A stretch of DNA of 64,000 bases from Bradyrhizobium guangxiense (GTDB taxonomy: Bacteria; Pseudomonadota; Alphaproteobacteria; Rhizobiales; Xanthobacteraceae): contig NZ_CP022219.1 in assembly GCF_004114915.1 (NCBI RefSeq), forward strand, positions 2,324,501-2,388,500. The letters are read 5' to 3'. Under the pieces are notes generated by a model, which saw nothing but the letters and a program-made list of their open reading frames with translations, was not told the origin of the DNA and made no database searches. Of the stretch, positions 1 through 8,388 are shown piece after piece; within the stretch, counting starts at the first letter, position 1; each line of letters opens with the position of its first letter. The translations under genes and the position numbers were made by a program.

Positions 1-284
1 CGACCACCTACAACGCCTGCTCGACCGTGCGCTGGAACGGCGGCGTCTCGTTTCCGATCCAGTCCGGCCATGGCTGCATCGGCTGCTCCGAGGACGGCTT
101 CTGGGACAAGGGCTCGTTCTACGACCGCCTCACCAACATCAAGCAGTTCGGCATCGAGAAGAACGCCGATCAGATCGGCATGGTGGCGGCCGGCGCCGTC
201 GGTGCCGCGGTGGCCGCACATGCGGCCGTGACGGCGGTGAAGCGGCTCGCGTCGAAGCGCGAAGACGCCGACCACAACAGCTAA
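1..284 (+). CDS. hupS: Uptake [NiFe]-hydrogenase small subunit, C-terminal part only
   Basis: This is the electron-transferring Fe-S subunit of the H2-uptake hydrogenase, cut by the window edge; the frame starts at base 3. The visible part has the distal/medial cluster region with Cys in [11 protein letters not shown] and [19 protein letters not shown], matching group 1 small subunits. It ends with an Ala/Val-rich stretch ([20 protein letters not shown]) followed by a basic tail, the usual C-terminal membrane anchor that docks on cytochrome b HupC. The Tat signal and proximal-cluster cysteines, which would bear on oxygen tolerance, lie outside the window. hupL follows after 29 bases. Confidence 0.95.
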   Translation, partial: TTYNACSTVRWNGGVSFPIQSGHGCIGCSEDGFWDKGSFYDRLTNIKQFGIEKNADQIGMVAAGAVGAAVAAHAAVTAVKRLASKREDADHNS

Positions 285-313
285 GCCAAGTGACAGACTA
301 GGGTAGGGCAATC

Positions 314-2104
314 ATGGGCATCCAGACTCCCAACGGCTTCAAACTCGACAATTCCGGCAAGCGCATCGTCGTCGATCCCGTGACCCGTATCGAAGGTCAC
401 ATGCGGGTCGAGGTCAATGTCGACGCCGACAACGTCATCCGCAACGCGGTCTCGACCGGCACGATGTGGCGCGGCATCGAGGTGATCCTGAAGAACCGCG
501 ATCCGCGCGACGCCTGGGCGTTCACCGAACGGATCTGCGGCGTCTGCACCGGCACGCACGCGCTGACATCAGTGCGTGCGGTGGAGAACGCGCTCGGAAT
601 CACCATTCCGGAGAACGCCAACTCGATCCGCAACTTGATGCAGCTTGCCTTGCAGGTGCATGACCACATCGTCCACTTTTATCATCTTCATGCGCTGGAC
701 TGGGTCGACGTCGTCTCCGCGCTGTCGGCGGATCCGCGGGCGACCTCGACGCTGGCGCAATCGATCTCGAGCTGGCCGTTGTCCTCGCCGGGCTACTTCA
801 AGGACCTCCAGACCCGTCTGAAGAAGTTCGTCGAGTCCGGACAGCTCGGTCCCTTCAAAAACGGTTATTGGGGCAGCAAGGCCTACAAGCTGCCGCCCGA
901 AGCCAATCTGATGGCGGTGGCGCATTATCTCGAAGCGCTCGACTTCCAGAAGGACATCGTCAAGGTCCACACCATCTTCGGCGGCAAGAATCCGCATCCG
1001 AACTGGCTCGTCGGCGGCGTGCCCTGTCCGATCAATGTCGACGGCACCGGCGCCGTCGGCGCCATCAATATGGAGCGGCTGAACCTGATTTCCTCGATCA
1101 TCGACCGCCTGATCGAGTTCAACGAACAGGTCTACCTGCCCGACGTAGCGGCGATCGGCTCGTTCTACAAGGACTGGCTCTATGGCGGCGGGCTGTCGGG
1201 CCAGAGCGTGCTCTCCTATGGCGACGTGCCCGAGCACGCCAACGACTATTCCGCCAAGAGCCTGAAGCTGCCGCGCGGCGCCATCATCAACGGCAATCTG
1301 TCCGAGGTGTTTCCGGTCGATCACGCCAACCCCGACGAGATCCAGGAGTTCGTGGTGCACTCCTGGTACAAATATCCCGACGAGACCAAGGGCCTGCATC
1401 CCTGGGACGGCGTGACCGAGCCGAACTACGTGCTGGGCGCCAACGCGAAGGGAACGAAGACCGCGATCGAGCAGCTCGACGAGGCCGGCAAATATTCGTG
1501 GATCAAGGCGCCGCGCTGGCGCGGGCACGCCATGGAGGTCGGCCCCCTGGCGCGCTGGATCGTCGGTTACGCGCAGAACAAGGCCGAGTTCAAGGATCCC
1601 GTCGACAAGTTCCTGAAGGATCTGAACCTGCCAACGTCGGCGCTGTTCTCGACGCTCGGCCGCACCGCGGCCCGCGCGCTCGAATCCGTCTGGGCCGGAC
1701 GCCAGATGCGCTACTTCCAGGACAAGCTCGTCGCCAACATCAAGGCCGGCGACAGTTCGACCGCCAATGTCGACAAGTGGAAGCCGGAGAGCTGGCCCAA
1801 GGAGGCCAAGGGCGTTGGTTTCACCGAGGCGCCGCGCGGCGCACTCGCGCACTGGATCAAGATCAAGGACACCAAGATCGACAATTACCAGTGCGTGGTG
1901 CCGACCACCTGGAACGGCTCGCCGCGCGATCCCAAGGGCAACATCGGCGCTTTCGAGGCGTCGTTGATGAACACGCCGATGGTCAATCCCGAGCAGCCGC
2001 TGGAGATCCTGCGCACGATCCATTCCTTCGATCCGTGCCTGGCCTGTTCGACGCATGTCATGAGTCCGGACGGTCAGGAGCTCGCCAAGGTCAAGGTCAG
2101 ATAG
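314..2104 (+). CDS. hupL: Uptake [NiFe]-hydrogenase large subunit
   Basis: Catalytic subunit that splits H2 at the NiFe(CN)2CO site; it is exported folded with HupS and acts on the periplasmic face. The 596 residues are the normal length. The N-terminal nickel ligands are in ERICGVC (C75, C78) and the C-terminal ligands in [10 protein letters not shown] (C575, C578). H581 is the expected HupD cleavage point, which would release a 15-residue tail ending KVKVR. All four Cys ligands are present, so the enzyme should be active. It sits between hupS and hupC with gaps of 29 and 9 bases, consistent with one transcript. Large antisense reading frames here are shadows. Confidence 0.98.
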   Translation: MGIQTPNGFKLDNSGKRIVVDPVTRIEGHMRVEVNVDADNVIRNAVSTGTMWRGIEVILKNRDPRDAWAFTERICGVCTGTHALTSVRAVENALGITIPENANSIRNLMQLALQVHDHIVHFYHLHALDWVDVVSALSADPRATSTLAQSISSWPLSSPGYFKDLQTRLKKFVESGQLGPFKNGYWGSKAYKLPPEANLMAVAHYLEALDFQKDIVKVHTIFGGKNPHPNWLVGGVPCPINVDGTGAVGAINMERLNLISSIIDRLIEFNEQVYLPDVAAIGSFYKDWLYGGGLSGQSVLSYGDVPEHANDYSAKSLKLPRGAIINGNLSEVFPVDHANPDEIQEFVVHSWYKYPDETKGLHPWDGVTEPNYVLGANAKGTKTAIEQLDEAGKYSWIKAPRWRGHAMEVGPLARWIVGYAQNKAEFKDPVDKFLKDLNLPTSALFSTLGRTAARALESVWAGRQMRYFQDKLVANIKAGDSSTANVDKWKPESWPKEAKGVGFTEAPRGALAHWIKIKDTKIDNYQCVVPTTWNGSPRDPKGNIGAFEASLMNTPMVNPEQPLEILRTIHSFDPCLACSTHVMSPDGQELAKVKVR

Positions 2105-2113
2105 GAGGCCGTC

Positions 2114-2857
2114 ATGATGGATGCCATTGCTCCCGGCTCGGACTCAAGGCCGGACCTCGCGGCGATCGCAGCCGACGCTTCCGGAGAACGTGCGGTGGGC
2201 CGCCCCACCGTCTACGTCTACGAAGCGCCGGTGCGGATCTGCCACTGGGTGAACGCGTTCTCGATTCTCGTGCTGATGGTGACCGGCTATTTCATCGCAT
2301 CGCCGCTGCCGACGGTCGCGGGCGAGGCGTCCGACAATTTCGTGATGGGCTACATCCGCTTTGCCCATTTCGCCGCCGGACAGGTGCTCGCGGTTTTCTT
2401 CCTCACGCGCATCCTGTGGGCGTTCGTCGGCAATCACCACTCCCGGCAGATTTTCTACATTCCCGTTCATCGCAAGCAGTTCTGGAAGGAGGTGCTGCAC
2501 GAGATCCGCTGGTACGCCTTCCTGGAGCGCGAGCCGAAGATGTATGTCGGCCACAACCCGCTGGCGCAAACTGCGATGTTCACGGGTTTCACGCTGTTCG
2601 TGGCCTTCATGATCGTCACCGGCTTTGCGCTCTATTCGGAAGGAATGGGCATCGACAGCTGGCAGCACAAGCTGTTCGGCTGGGTGTTCGCGATCTGGCC
2701 GAACAGCCAGGACGTTCACACCTGGCATCATCTGGGCATGTGGGCACTGGTGACGTTCGTGATGGTGCACATCTACGCGGCCATCCGCGAGGACATCATG
2801 TCGCGCCAGAGCATCATCTCCTCGATGGTCTCCGGCGAGCGGCAATTCCGCGATTGA
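2114..2857 (+). CDS. hupC: Ni/Fe-hydrogenase b-type cytochrome subunit
   Basis: Membrane dihaem cytochrome b that anchors HupSL and passes electrons to quinone. The 247 residues contain four hydrophobic segments with histidines at their ends: RICHWVNAFSILVLMVTGYF, the HFAAGQVLAVFF region, the TAMFTGFTLFVAFMIVTGF segment and HTWHHLGMWALVTFVMVHIY. The N-terminal phrase VYVYEAPVRICHW is typical of the HupC/HyaC family. It lies 9 bases after hupL and 17 before hupD. The second Met is also possible as start. Confidence 0.96.
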   Translation: MMDAIAPGSDSRPDLAAIAADASGERAVGRPTVYVYEAPVRICHWVNAFSILVLMVTGYFIASPLPTVAGEASDNFVMGYIRFAHFAAGQVLAVFFLTRILWAFVGNHHSRQIFYIPVHRKQFWKEVLHEIRWYAFLEREPKMYVGHNPLAQTAMFTGFTLFVAFMIVTGFALYSEGMGIDSWQHKLFGWVFAIWPNSQDVHTWHHLGMWALVTFVMVHIYAAIREDIMSRQSIISSMVSGERQFRD

Positions 2858-2874
2858 AAACGGGAACGTGACCG

Positions 2875-3453
2875 ATGCCGACATCCGTGCAAGACAATCG
2901 CATCCTGGTGCTCGGCATCGGCAACATCCTGTGGGCCGACGAAGGCTTTGGCGTGCGGACGGTGGAGGAATTCCACCGCCGCTACGCCGTGCCTGACAAC
3001 GTCACCATTCTCGACGGCGGCACGCAGGGCCTCTACCTCGTGAACTATCTGGAAGAGGCCGATCGCCTGATCGTGTTCGACGCCATCGACTACGGCCTCG
3101 AGCCCGGCGAGTTGAAGCTGGTGCGCGATGACGAAGTGCCGCGTTTCACCGGCGCCAAGAAGATGAGCCTCCACCAGACCGGCTTCCAGGAGGTGATCAG
3201 TGCAGCCGATCTGCTCGGCAGATGCCCGAAGCATCTCGTGCTGATCGGCTGCCAGCCGCTCGATCTCGAAGACTGGGGCGGGCCGTTGACGCCGCCGGTG
3301 CGCGACCAGATCGCGCCTGCGATCGATCTGGCCTGCCGGATATTGGCCGAGTGGGGCGTTGCGGTGAGCCGCCGCAGCGAGCCTTTGGCGGACACCGAGC
3401 GGTTGCTCGCCAATGACATCGACCACGCCAATTACGAGATGCGGCCGGCCTGA
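2875..3453 (+). CDS. hupD: HupL C-terminal maturation endopeptidase
   Basis: Protease of the HybD/HyaD family that removes the C-terminal tail of HupL after nickel insertion. The expected nickel-sensing triad is present: E23 in GNILWADEGFGV, D69 in IVFDAIDYG and H100 in KMSLHQTGFQE, at the same spacing as E16/D62/H93 of E. coli HybD. Length is 192 residues. In Rhizobium leguminosarum a hupE nickel-permease gene follows hupD; here hupF follows after only 29 bases, so hupE is absent from this place. Confidence 0.96.
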   Translation: MPTSVQDNRILVLGIGNILWADEGFGVRTVEEFHRRYAVPDNVTILDGGTQGLYLVNYLEEADRLIVFDAIDYGLEPGELKLVRDDEVPRFTGAKKMSLHQTGFQEVISAADLLGRCPKHLVLIGCQPLDLEDWGGPLTPPVRDQIAPAIDLACRILAEWGVAVSRRSEPLADTERLLANDIDHANYEMRPA

Positions 3454-3482
3454 CTGGCGCGACCTTCTTTGGAGAAAGCGCG

Positions 3483-3779
3483 ATGTGCCTCGGCTTGCCG
3501 ATGACGATCGTCGAGACTGACGGAATGTCGGCGCTATGCGAATTCCGCGGCGAGCAGCGCCGCGTCTCCGTGCTGCTGCTCTCCACCCCGCCGGTGGGCG
3601 CCCACGTGCTGGTCTATATCGATACTGCGATCCGGCTTCTGGACCAGGACGAGGCGCGGCTGATTGGTGCTGCGATCGATGGGCTTGATGCTGCGCTCGA
3701 TGGCGAGGATTGCGACCGCTTCTTCGCCGACCTGATCGACCGTGAGCCGCAATTGCCCGCCCACCTTCGGTCCGAATAA
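3483..3779 (+). CDS. hupF: HypC-family hydrogenase chaperone HupF
   Basis: Small chaperone for the large subunit. It begins MCLGLPMTIVE, giving the N-terminal Cys (C2 after Met removal) that HypC-family proteins use to hold the iron centre or contact the HupL precursor. At 98 residues it is longer than HypC (78) of the same locus because of an acidic C-terminal extension, as is usual for HupF; work in R. leguminosarum links HupF to HupL stability under oxygen. A clear GGAG ribosome site precedes ATG. It is the last gene before a regulatory gap of 260 bases. Confidence 0.95.
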   Translation: MCLGLPMTIVETDGMSALCEFRGEQRRVSVLLLSTPPVGAHVLVYIDTAIRLLDQDEARLIGAAIDGLDAALDGEDCDRFFADLIDREPQLPAHLRSE

Positions 3780-3844
3780 GCGGCCTTCTGCAGCCGAGAT
3801 CGCCGCCCGCCGCATCGGCCTCACGGGCAGGCTGCCTGTAAGCG

Positions 3845-3884
3845 ATCTTTCTATCTGCAAAGATATCTTCCACCTAGCTTGGAA
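3845..3884. promoter_or_regulatory. Two short dyads, candidate activator sites upstream of hupG
   Basis: Two inverted repeats lie side by side in a locally AT-rich stretch: ATCTTT-N8-AAAGAT (3845-3864) and TTCCA-N7-TGGAA (3868-3884). They lie roughly 120-160 bases before the start site predicted from the sigma-54 element at 3979, the usual range for enhancer sites of NtrC-type activators such as HoxA. The dyads are seen directly; the binding protein is a guess, and short dyads of this size occur by chance. Confidence 0.3.
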
Positions 3885-3932
3885 AGAATCTTACCATTTG
3901 GTGGATGCGCCGTTCCGGGTGCTAAGAATTAT

Positions 3933-3946
3933 CTGATTTAGATCAA
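3933..3946 (+). promoter_or_regulatory. FNR/FixK-type binding site before hupG
   Basis: The sequence CTGATTTAGATCAA differs in only the first base from the consensus TTGAT-N4-ATCAA recognised by FixK2/FnrN/FNR proteins. Its centre lies about 42 bases before base 3981, so a class II promoter starting there would read hupG. FixK2 is known to affect symbiotic hydrogenase expression in Bradyrhizobium japonicum; action at this exact site is inferred. Confidence 0.55.
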
Positions 3947-3978
3947 TGATGTAGCGGAAGAGAACTGCTGGAATGTCC

Positions 3979-3994
3979 TGGCATGTGCCTTGCT
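3979..3994 (+). promoter_or_regulatory. Sigma-54 (-24/-12) promoter before hupG
   Basis: TGGCATGTGCCTTGCT matches the RpoN consensus TGGCACG-N4-TTGCW at all but one defined position, with the required ten bases between GG and GC. Transcription would start near 4005, giving a leader of about 35 bases with a GGGGAGG ribosome site at 4029-4035 before ATG 4040. HoxA in this locus is an NtrC-class activator and needs such promoters. It would make hupG onward independently transcribed from hupSLCDF. Confidence 0.6.
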
Positions 3995-4039
3995 AATCCT
4001 GTCTCGAGCGAAAACCATAAGCTTGTCAGGGGAGGTCTG

Positions 4040-4486
4040 ATGGAATTCCAGGTGCGGAAGCAGGATCCGACGCGGCACGGCCTGTCCGAGGTGAGTGCCG
4101 CGACGGTCGATCAATTTCTTGGCGCGGCCGACGAGGCTGGCGCGGTCGCGGTGCTGCTGTCGGCGGGCGATCCGAACCGGTTTCCGGAGGCGATCGACGT
4201 CGCCGTGGTGCTGCCGGAGTTGGTCACCGCGTTCAATGGCCGCTTGCGCGGCGCGATCATCGCCTGTGGCGACGAGAGCACGCTTGGCCAGCGTTTCGGC
4301 GTGCGGGTGCAGCCGACGCTGATCCTCATTGCCAAGGGCGAGACGCTAGGGCTGATCGCCAAGATCCAGGACTGGTCGGTCTATATCGACCGCATCACCA
4401 AGCTGATCGACCGCCCGCGCGGGCAAGCCGCCGCGGTCGCCGTCACCATCGTTCCCCAGCATCGCGCACAAGGGGTCGAGCTATGA
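4040..4486 (+). CDS. hupG: Hydrogenase assembly protein HupG (HyaE family, thioredoxin-like)
   Basis: 148-residue protein of the HupG/HyaE family, a thioredoxin-fold factor without the CXXC pair that interacts with the hydrogenase small subunit during assembly. The core ([20 protein letters not shown], then [14 protein letters not shown]) resembles the thioredoxin beta-alpha-beta region, with a cis-Pro-like VQPTL. I place the start at ATG 4040 because GGGGAGG stands five bases before it. An in-frame ATG at 3983 (MCLANP...) lies inside the sigma-54 element and would be untranscribed from that promoter. The stop overlaps the hupH start by four bases. Confidence 0.9.
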   Translation: MEFQVRKQDPTRHGLSEVSAATVDQFLGAADEAGAVAVLLSAGDPNRFPEAIDVAVVLPELVTAFNGRLRGAIIACGDESTLGQRFGVRVQPTLILIAKGETLGLIAKIQDWSVYIDRITKLIDRPRGQAAAVAVTIVPQHRAQGVEL

Positions 4487-5346
4487 AGGTCGGATTCTGG
4501 GATGCGCCCGAAGGCGCCGAGCAACCGGTCAGCGTGTTTCCGATCGGCGAGGAAAGTCTCAATGCATCGAACGGCAGCCTGACGGCGGCCGGAGCGCTGG
4601 CAAAGCTTGCAAGGCTCGACAGCGCCGAGCTTGCCAAGAGCTGTCCGAATGCGGTCGCGCTGCTCTCGAAGATCGCGCAGGCCATCGCCGGCCAAAAGGC
4701 CGATGCGCCGACGCAGCTGTTCCGGCTCGCCGACCTGAACGATCTCGAAAGCAAGCTCGTCGCCGACGTGCTCGGCGAAGGCGAGGTCGGCGGGGGCGTG
4801 GCGTTGCCCGACGGATCGCTGGCCCAGATCCAGGAATCGGTCCTGGCGGGAATCTGGCGCGTGCGGCTCGAGACCGACGCCACATCCGAATATCTCGAGA
4901 TCGGCGCCATTCCGGAGATCGTCAAGCGCGCGGCCGCCGACCTCACATCCGCCGATTTCGAGATCGGGTCGGTGCCGGACGGCGCCATGAACGTTCTGCC
5001 GGTGCTCGCCGAGATCCGCGAACGCGCGCAGGCCTGGCGGTCCGGTATCCGCTCGCAGATCATCAATTTCACGCTGCTGCCGATGAGCCCGGTGGACATG
5101 AGCTTTCTGCAGGACACGATCCGCAACGGGCCGATCCAGCTCGTGTCACGCGGCTATGGCACCTGCCGGGTGCTGTCGACGGGCATCCGCAATGTCTGGT
5201 CGGTGCAGTTCTTCAACGCCATGGACACCATCATTCTCGATACGCTCGAGGTCGGCGGCGTGCCGACCGTCGCGCTTGCCGCGGACGAGGATTTCGAGGA
5301 CTCCGCCGAACGGCTGCAGGAAATCATCGAGGCCTATTTCAAATGA
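4483..5346 (+). CDS. hupH: Hydrogenase expression/assembly protein HupH (HyaF family)
   Basis: 287-residue cytoplasmic protein of the HupH/HyaF family, required with HupG for maturation of the Fe-S small subunit in rhizobia. The conserved C-terminal part is recognisable ([40 protein letters not shown]). There are no membrane segments or Cys metal motifs. The start overlaps the hupG stop (ATGA), and the stop overlaps the hupI start in the same way, so the three products are probably made in a fixed ratio. Confidence 0.93.
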   Translation: MKVGFWDAPEGAEQPVSVFPIGEESLNASNGSLTAAGALAKLARLDSAELAKSCPNAVALLSKIAQAIAGQKADAPTQLFRLADLNDLESKLVADVLGEGEVGGGVALPDGSLAQIQESVLAGIWRVRLETDATSEYLEIGAIPEIVKRAAADLTSADFEIGSVPDGAMNVLPVLAEIRERAQAWRSGIRSQIINFTLLPMSPVDMSFLQDTIRNGPIQLVSRGYGTCRVLSTGIRNVWSVQFFNAMDTIILDTLEVGGVPTVALAADEDFEDSAERLQEIIEAYFK

Positions 5347-5552
5347 GCGCCTTCGAGAATTTTGGCGTCCGTCAGGACGTCACTGAGGCCACGCGGCTGG
5401 AATGCGGCATCTGCTGGACCGTCTACGATCCCGCCGACGGTGACGAGGTGGCGCAGATCGCGCCCGGCACGCCGTTCGCGGCGCTGCCGGAGGAATGGCA
5501 CTGCCCGAATTGCGATGCTCCGAAATCCAAATTCATGGCGATCGAGGCATGA
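5343..5552 (+). CDS. hupI: Rubredoxin HupI
   Basis: 69-residue rubredoxin with a single Fe(Cys)4 site: CGIC (C21, C24) and CPNC (C54, C57), in the usual contexts ([25 protein letters not shown]). HupI is thought to donate or protect electrons during small-subunit Fe-S maturation under oxygen. It overlaps hupH and hupJ by four bases each. The Trp and acidic residues of standard rubredoxins are kept. Confidence 0.95.
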   Translation: MSAFENFGVRQDVTEATRLECGICWTVYDPADGDEVAQIAPGTPFAALPEEWHCPNCDAPKSKFMAIEA

Positions 5553-6055
5553 CGGGGAGGGCGCCAAATCTCGACGCCGATGCCGTGGCGTGGGGCGAGC
5601 TCCTGGCCGGCAGCTATCGGGAGATCGGCGAGCGTGCGATGCGCGATCTGCCGATCTACAACGATGCGCTCGGCGTCGAGGCGGTCGGCTTCCGCCGGTT
5701 CGACGGCACGATGGTCGGCATCATGGTCACGCCGTGGTTCATGAACGTGGTGATGCCGGCGAGCGCGGCGTGGGAGAATTCGGGCACGACGCTGCAGATC
5801 CGTTTTCCCGCAGGCGATATCGAGTTCACCCTCAGCGAAGTCGGACAGATGGGCCGCATCGCAAGCTGCTCGCTGTTCTCGCCGATGTTCCAGTTCGCCG
5901 ACATGGCCGCCGCGCGGGCAACGGCCGAAGCGGCAATCGCCGAGCTGATGCTGCCGGCGGACAGCGAGGAGGCGGTTCGTCGCCGCGAGCCCGCGACAAC
6001 CCCGATCGATCGGCGTAACTTCCTGCGCGGTGCTTTGACGGAGCGGCGGGGATGA
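5549..6055 (+). CDS. hupJ: [NiFe]-hydrogenase assembly chaperone HupJ (HybE family)
   Basis: 168-residue HybE-family chaperone for the hydrogenase. Family signatures include MVGIMVTPWFMNVVMP and GDIEFTLSEVGQMGRIASCS, a pattern shared with other HupJ/HybE proteins. The start is ATG 5549 overlapping the hupI stop; a longer frame from 5495 only reads across hupI. The C-terminal tail ending NFLRGALTERRG is characteristic of HupJ from rhizobia. The stop overlaps the hupK start by four bases. Confidence 0.92.
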   Translation: MTGRAPNLDADAVAWGELLAGSYREIGERAMRDLPIYNDALGVEAVGFRRFDGTMVGIMVTPWFMNVVMPASAAWENSGTTLQIRFPAGDIEFTLSEVGQMGRIASCSLFSPMFQFADMAAARATAEAAIAELMLPADSEEAVRRREPATTPIDRRNFLRGALTERRG

Positions 6056-7137
6056 CCCTGGCCTTCCGCAACGAGATCGACATCACGGTGTGGCTTGCCG
6101 GCGGCACGATCACGGACGTCGCGGTCCAGCCGCGCAGCCGGCCGCCGTTGACGCGGCTGTTCGCGGGAAAGCCGGCGGAGTCCCTGCTTCCGGTGCTGCC
6201 GCGGTTGTTCTCGCTCTGCTCGGTCGCCCATCAGGTGGCGTTCCTGTCGGCAATCGAGGCCGCGCAAGGGCAGCAGGCGACGCAGGCGACAGCGCGCAGC
6301 CGCGTCACGGCGGTCGTGGTCGAGCGGCTCACCGAATTGCTGCGCAGCCTGTTCATCGGGCGGCTGGCGCTCGACGGCGCGAGCGCTGCCGCCGTGCGCG
6401 CCATGATGCAGGCGACCACCGTCCTCGGCGGGGCCAGCGAAGGCGTGTCGGAAGCGTTGCGGCGCGAAGCCGTGGCAAAGATCAAGACCGCGCTTTTAGC
6501 GCTCGGCATCGCCGGCGAAGGCAGGGCTCTGGTGCCGGGCACCGCGCTCGCTGCCTATCTTGGGCGCTGTGAGGGTGAGGACTTGTTGCCGCCGCCGGTC
6601 GAGCCATCATTCCTGACGGCGGCTGACGACGTCGACGTCTTGAATTGTCTGCTGGCAGGCGGGGCAGCCTATTCCGACGCGCCGGAGCTCTGCGGCAAAA
6701 TTCCGGAAACCGGTGTCTGGGCGCGGTGGGCGCGGCGCGAACCCGTCTTGTCGACGGCGGGGCCGGCTGCGCGCCTCGAAGCGCGCATCGCCGAGGTCGC
6801 GCGGCTCTGCGCCTGGCTCGACCACGGCGAAGAGGATCTCGACGATGGCGTCGTCGCAAGCTACCGGCTCCGCGCGAGCCAGGGGGCGGCCGCCGTCGAA
6901 TGCGCGCGGGGCCGGCTCTACCACGCGGTCGCGCTCGAGGAAAGCCGCATCGTCAATTTCGAATTCCTGGCGCCGACCGAGTGGAATTTTCACGCCCGGG
7001 GGCCGCTGGTCCGGAGCCTCAAGGGCGCGAAACTGGCCGCTGGCCGGCGCGGTCAGGACGCCGTTCGCACGCTGATCGGCGCGTTCGACCCTTGCGTCGG
7101 TTTCAAGCTCGACTTCCGCGAGGTGGGCCATGCATGA
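6052..7137 (+). CDS. hupK: Hydrogenase maturation scaffold HupK (HupL-like)
   Basis: 361-residue protein of the HupK family, distantly related to hydrogenase large subunits and proposed as a scaffold on which the Fe(CN)2CO group is built before transfer to HupL. The C-terminal region resembles a decayed large-subunit end: FLAPTEWNFHARGPLVRSL and then FDPCVGFKLDF, where HupL has [10 protein letters not shown]. Only one Cys of the second ligand pair remains and the N-terminal CXXC pair is missing, so it cannot hold a normal NiFe site. It overlaps hypA by 8 bases. Confidence 0.9.
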   Translation: MTLAFRNEIDITVWLAGGTITDVAVQPRSRPPLTRLFAGKPAESLLPVLPRLFSLCSVAHQVAFLSAIEAAQGQQATQATARSRVTAVVVERLTELLRSLFIGRLALDGASAAAVRAMMQATTVLGGASEGVSEALRREAVAKIKTALLALGIAGEGRALVPGTALAAYLGRCEGEDLLPPPVEPSFLTAADDVDVLNCLLAGGAAYSDAPELCGKIPETGVWARWARREPVLSTAGPAARLEARIAEVARLCAWLDHGEEDLDDGVVASYRLRASQGAAAVECARGRLYHAVALEESRIVNFEFLAPTEWNFHARGPLVRSLKGAKLAAGRRGQDAVRTLIGAFDPCVGFKLDFREVGHA

Positions 7138-7471
7138 GATGGCACTGTGCGAGGGCATCATCGGTATCGTCGAGGAGGAAGCGCGCAAGCGTTCCTTCAG
7201 CAAGGTGAACGTCGTCTGCCTCGAAATCGGTGCGCTCAGCCATGTCGCGCCGGAGGCGATGAAATTCTGCTTCGAGGCGGTCGCAGCGCAGACCATCGCG
7301 CGAGGCGCAAGGCTGGAGATCGTGGAGACTCCGGGAATCGCCTGGTGCATGGCCTGCTCGGAGAGCGTCGAGATCAAGCAGCGTTACGAGCCGTGCCCGT
7401 CCTGCGGCGGCCATCAATTGCAGGTGACGGGCGGCGAAGAGATGCGCGTAAGAGAATTGGAGGTCGACTGA
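7130..7471 (+). CDS. hypA: Hydrogenase nickel incorporation protein HypA
   Basis: 113-residue nickel metallochaperone. The N-terminal MHEMALC supplies the His2 nickel ligand, and a structural zinc site is formed by CMAC and CPSC. The motif [20 protein letters not shown] is the family core. It works with HypB to load nickel into the HupL precursor. The start overlaps the end of hupK and the stop overlaps hypB ATG by one base. Confidence 0.96.
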   Translation: MHEMALCEGIIGIVEEEARKRSFSKVNVVCLEIGALSHVAPEAMKFCFEAVAAQTIARGARLEIVETPGIAWCMACSESVEIKQRYEPCPSCGGHQLQVTGGEEMRVRELEVD

Positions 7472-8388
7472 TGTGTACGGTCTGCGGCTGCAGCGATGGC
7501 AAGGCGTCAATCGAACACGCGCATGATCATCATCATGACCATGGCCATGAGCATGGCCACAGTCACGGTGGACACCATCATCATCACGGTCATGGCCACA
7601 GCCACGACCATGTTCACCATCACCACCATGATCACGGTCCCGACGAGGCGGTGTTGCTCGATTGCGGCGCCAATCCGGCGGGTCAGGAGATCGTCGGCAT
7701 GAGCAGCGATCGCATCATCCAGGTCGAGCGCGACATTCTCGGCAAGAACGACAGGCTCGCCGCGGACAATCGCGCGCGCTTCCGCGCCGACGAGGTGCTT
7801 GCCTTCAACCTGGTGTCGAGCCCGGGCGCCGGAAAGACCTCGCTGCTGGTCCGCGCGGTCTCGGAATTGAAGGACAGCTTCCCGATTGGCGTGATCGAGG
7901 GCGACCAGCAGACGTCCAATGATGCCGAACGGATCCGCGCCACCGGCGTGGCGGCGATCCAGGTTAACACTGGAAAAGGCTGTCACCTCGATGCCGCCAT
8001 GGTCGGCCAGGCCTATGACAGGCTGCCCTGGCTGAACGGCGGCATTCTCTTCATCGAGAATGTCGGCAACCTCGTTTGCCCGGCGGCGTTCGATCTCGGC
8101 GAATCCTGCAAGATCGTGGTGTTCTCGACCACCGAGGGTGAGGACAAGCCGCTCAAATATCCTGACATGTTTGCGGCGGCGTCCTTGATGCTGATCAACA
8201 AGATCGATCTCGCGCCGGTGCTTGATTTCGACCTTGCCAAGACCGTCGAATATGCGCGGCGTGTCAACCCTGACATCGAGGTGATGACGGTGTCGGCGCG
8301 CACAGGCGAGGGCTTCTCGGCCTTCTATGCCTGGATCCGCAGGCGCTGGGCGAAGACGAAGCGGGCCGAGATGGCGACGCAGGGATGA
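7471..8388 (+). CDS. hypB: Hydrogenase nickel-storage GTPase HypB
   Basis: 305-residue GTPase that drives nickel insertion and stores nickel. The N-terminus MCTVCGC gives the high-affinity nickel CXXCGC site. A stretch of roughly 45 residues then carries 25 histidines alternating with Asp, Gly and Ser, the nickelin region known from Bradyrhizobium HypB. The GTPase domain follows: [11 protein letters not shown] (P-loop), [13 protein letters not shown] (metal site region), [10 protein letters not shown] and NKIDLAP. ATG 7471 overlaps the hypA stop. The CAT/CAC-rich tract is a low-complexity coding region. Confidence 0.97.
   Translation: MCTVCGCSDGKASIEHAHDHHHDHGHEHGHSHGGHHHHHGHGHSHDHVHHHHHDHGPDEAVLLDCGANPAGQEIVGMSSDRIIQVERDILGKNDRLAADNRARFRADEVLAFNLVSSPGAGKTSLLVRAVSELKDSFPIGVIEGDQQTSNDAERIRATGVAAIQVNTGKGCHLDAAMVGQAYDRLPWLNGGILFIENVGNLVCPAAFDLGESCKIVVFSTTEGEDKPLKYPDMFAAASLMLINKIDLAPVLDFDLAKTVEYARRVNPDIEVMTVSARTGEGFSAFYAWIRRRWAKTKRAEMATQG

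Noticed and set aside
569..2056. Long open frame of 495 codons on the minus strand across hupL
   Set aside because: It is the antisense shadow of a high-GC gene; composition (Arg, Asp, Val, Gly rich) and lack of ribosome site or motifs do not fit a protein, while hupL is certain.
868..2871. Open frame of 667 codons on the plus strand, out of phase with hupL and hupC
   Set aside because: Highly Arg-rich and crosses two real genes; shifted-frame artefact.
7486..7640. CAT/CAC-rich tract that looks like a simple repeat or short tandem array
   Set aside because: It encodes the HypB histidine tract in the correct frame; not a CRISPR or satellite.
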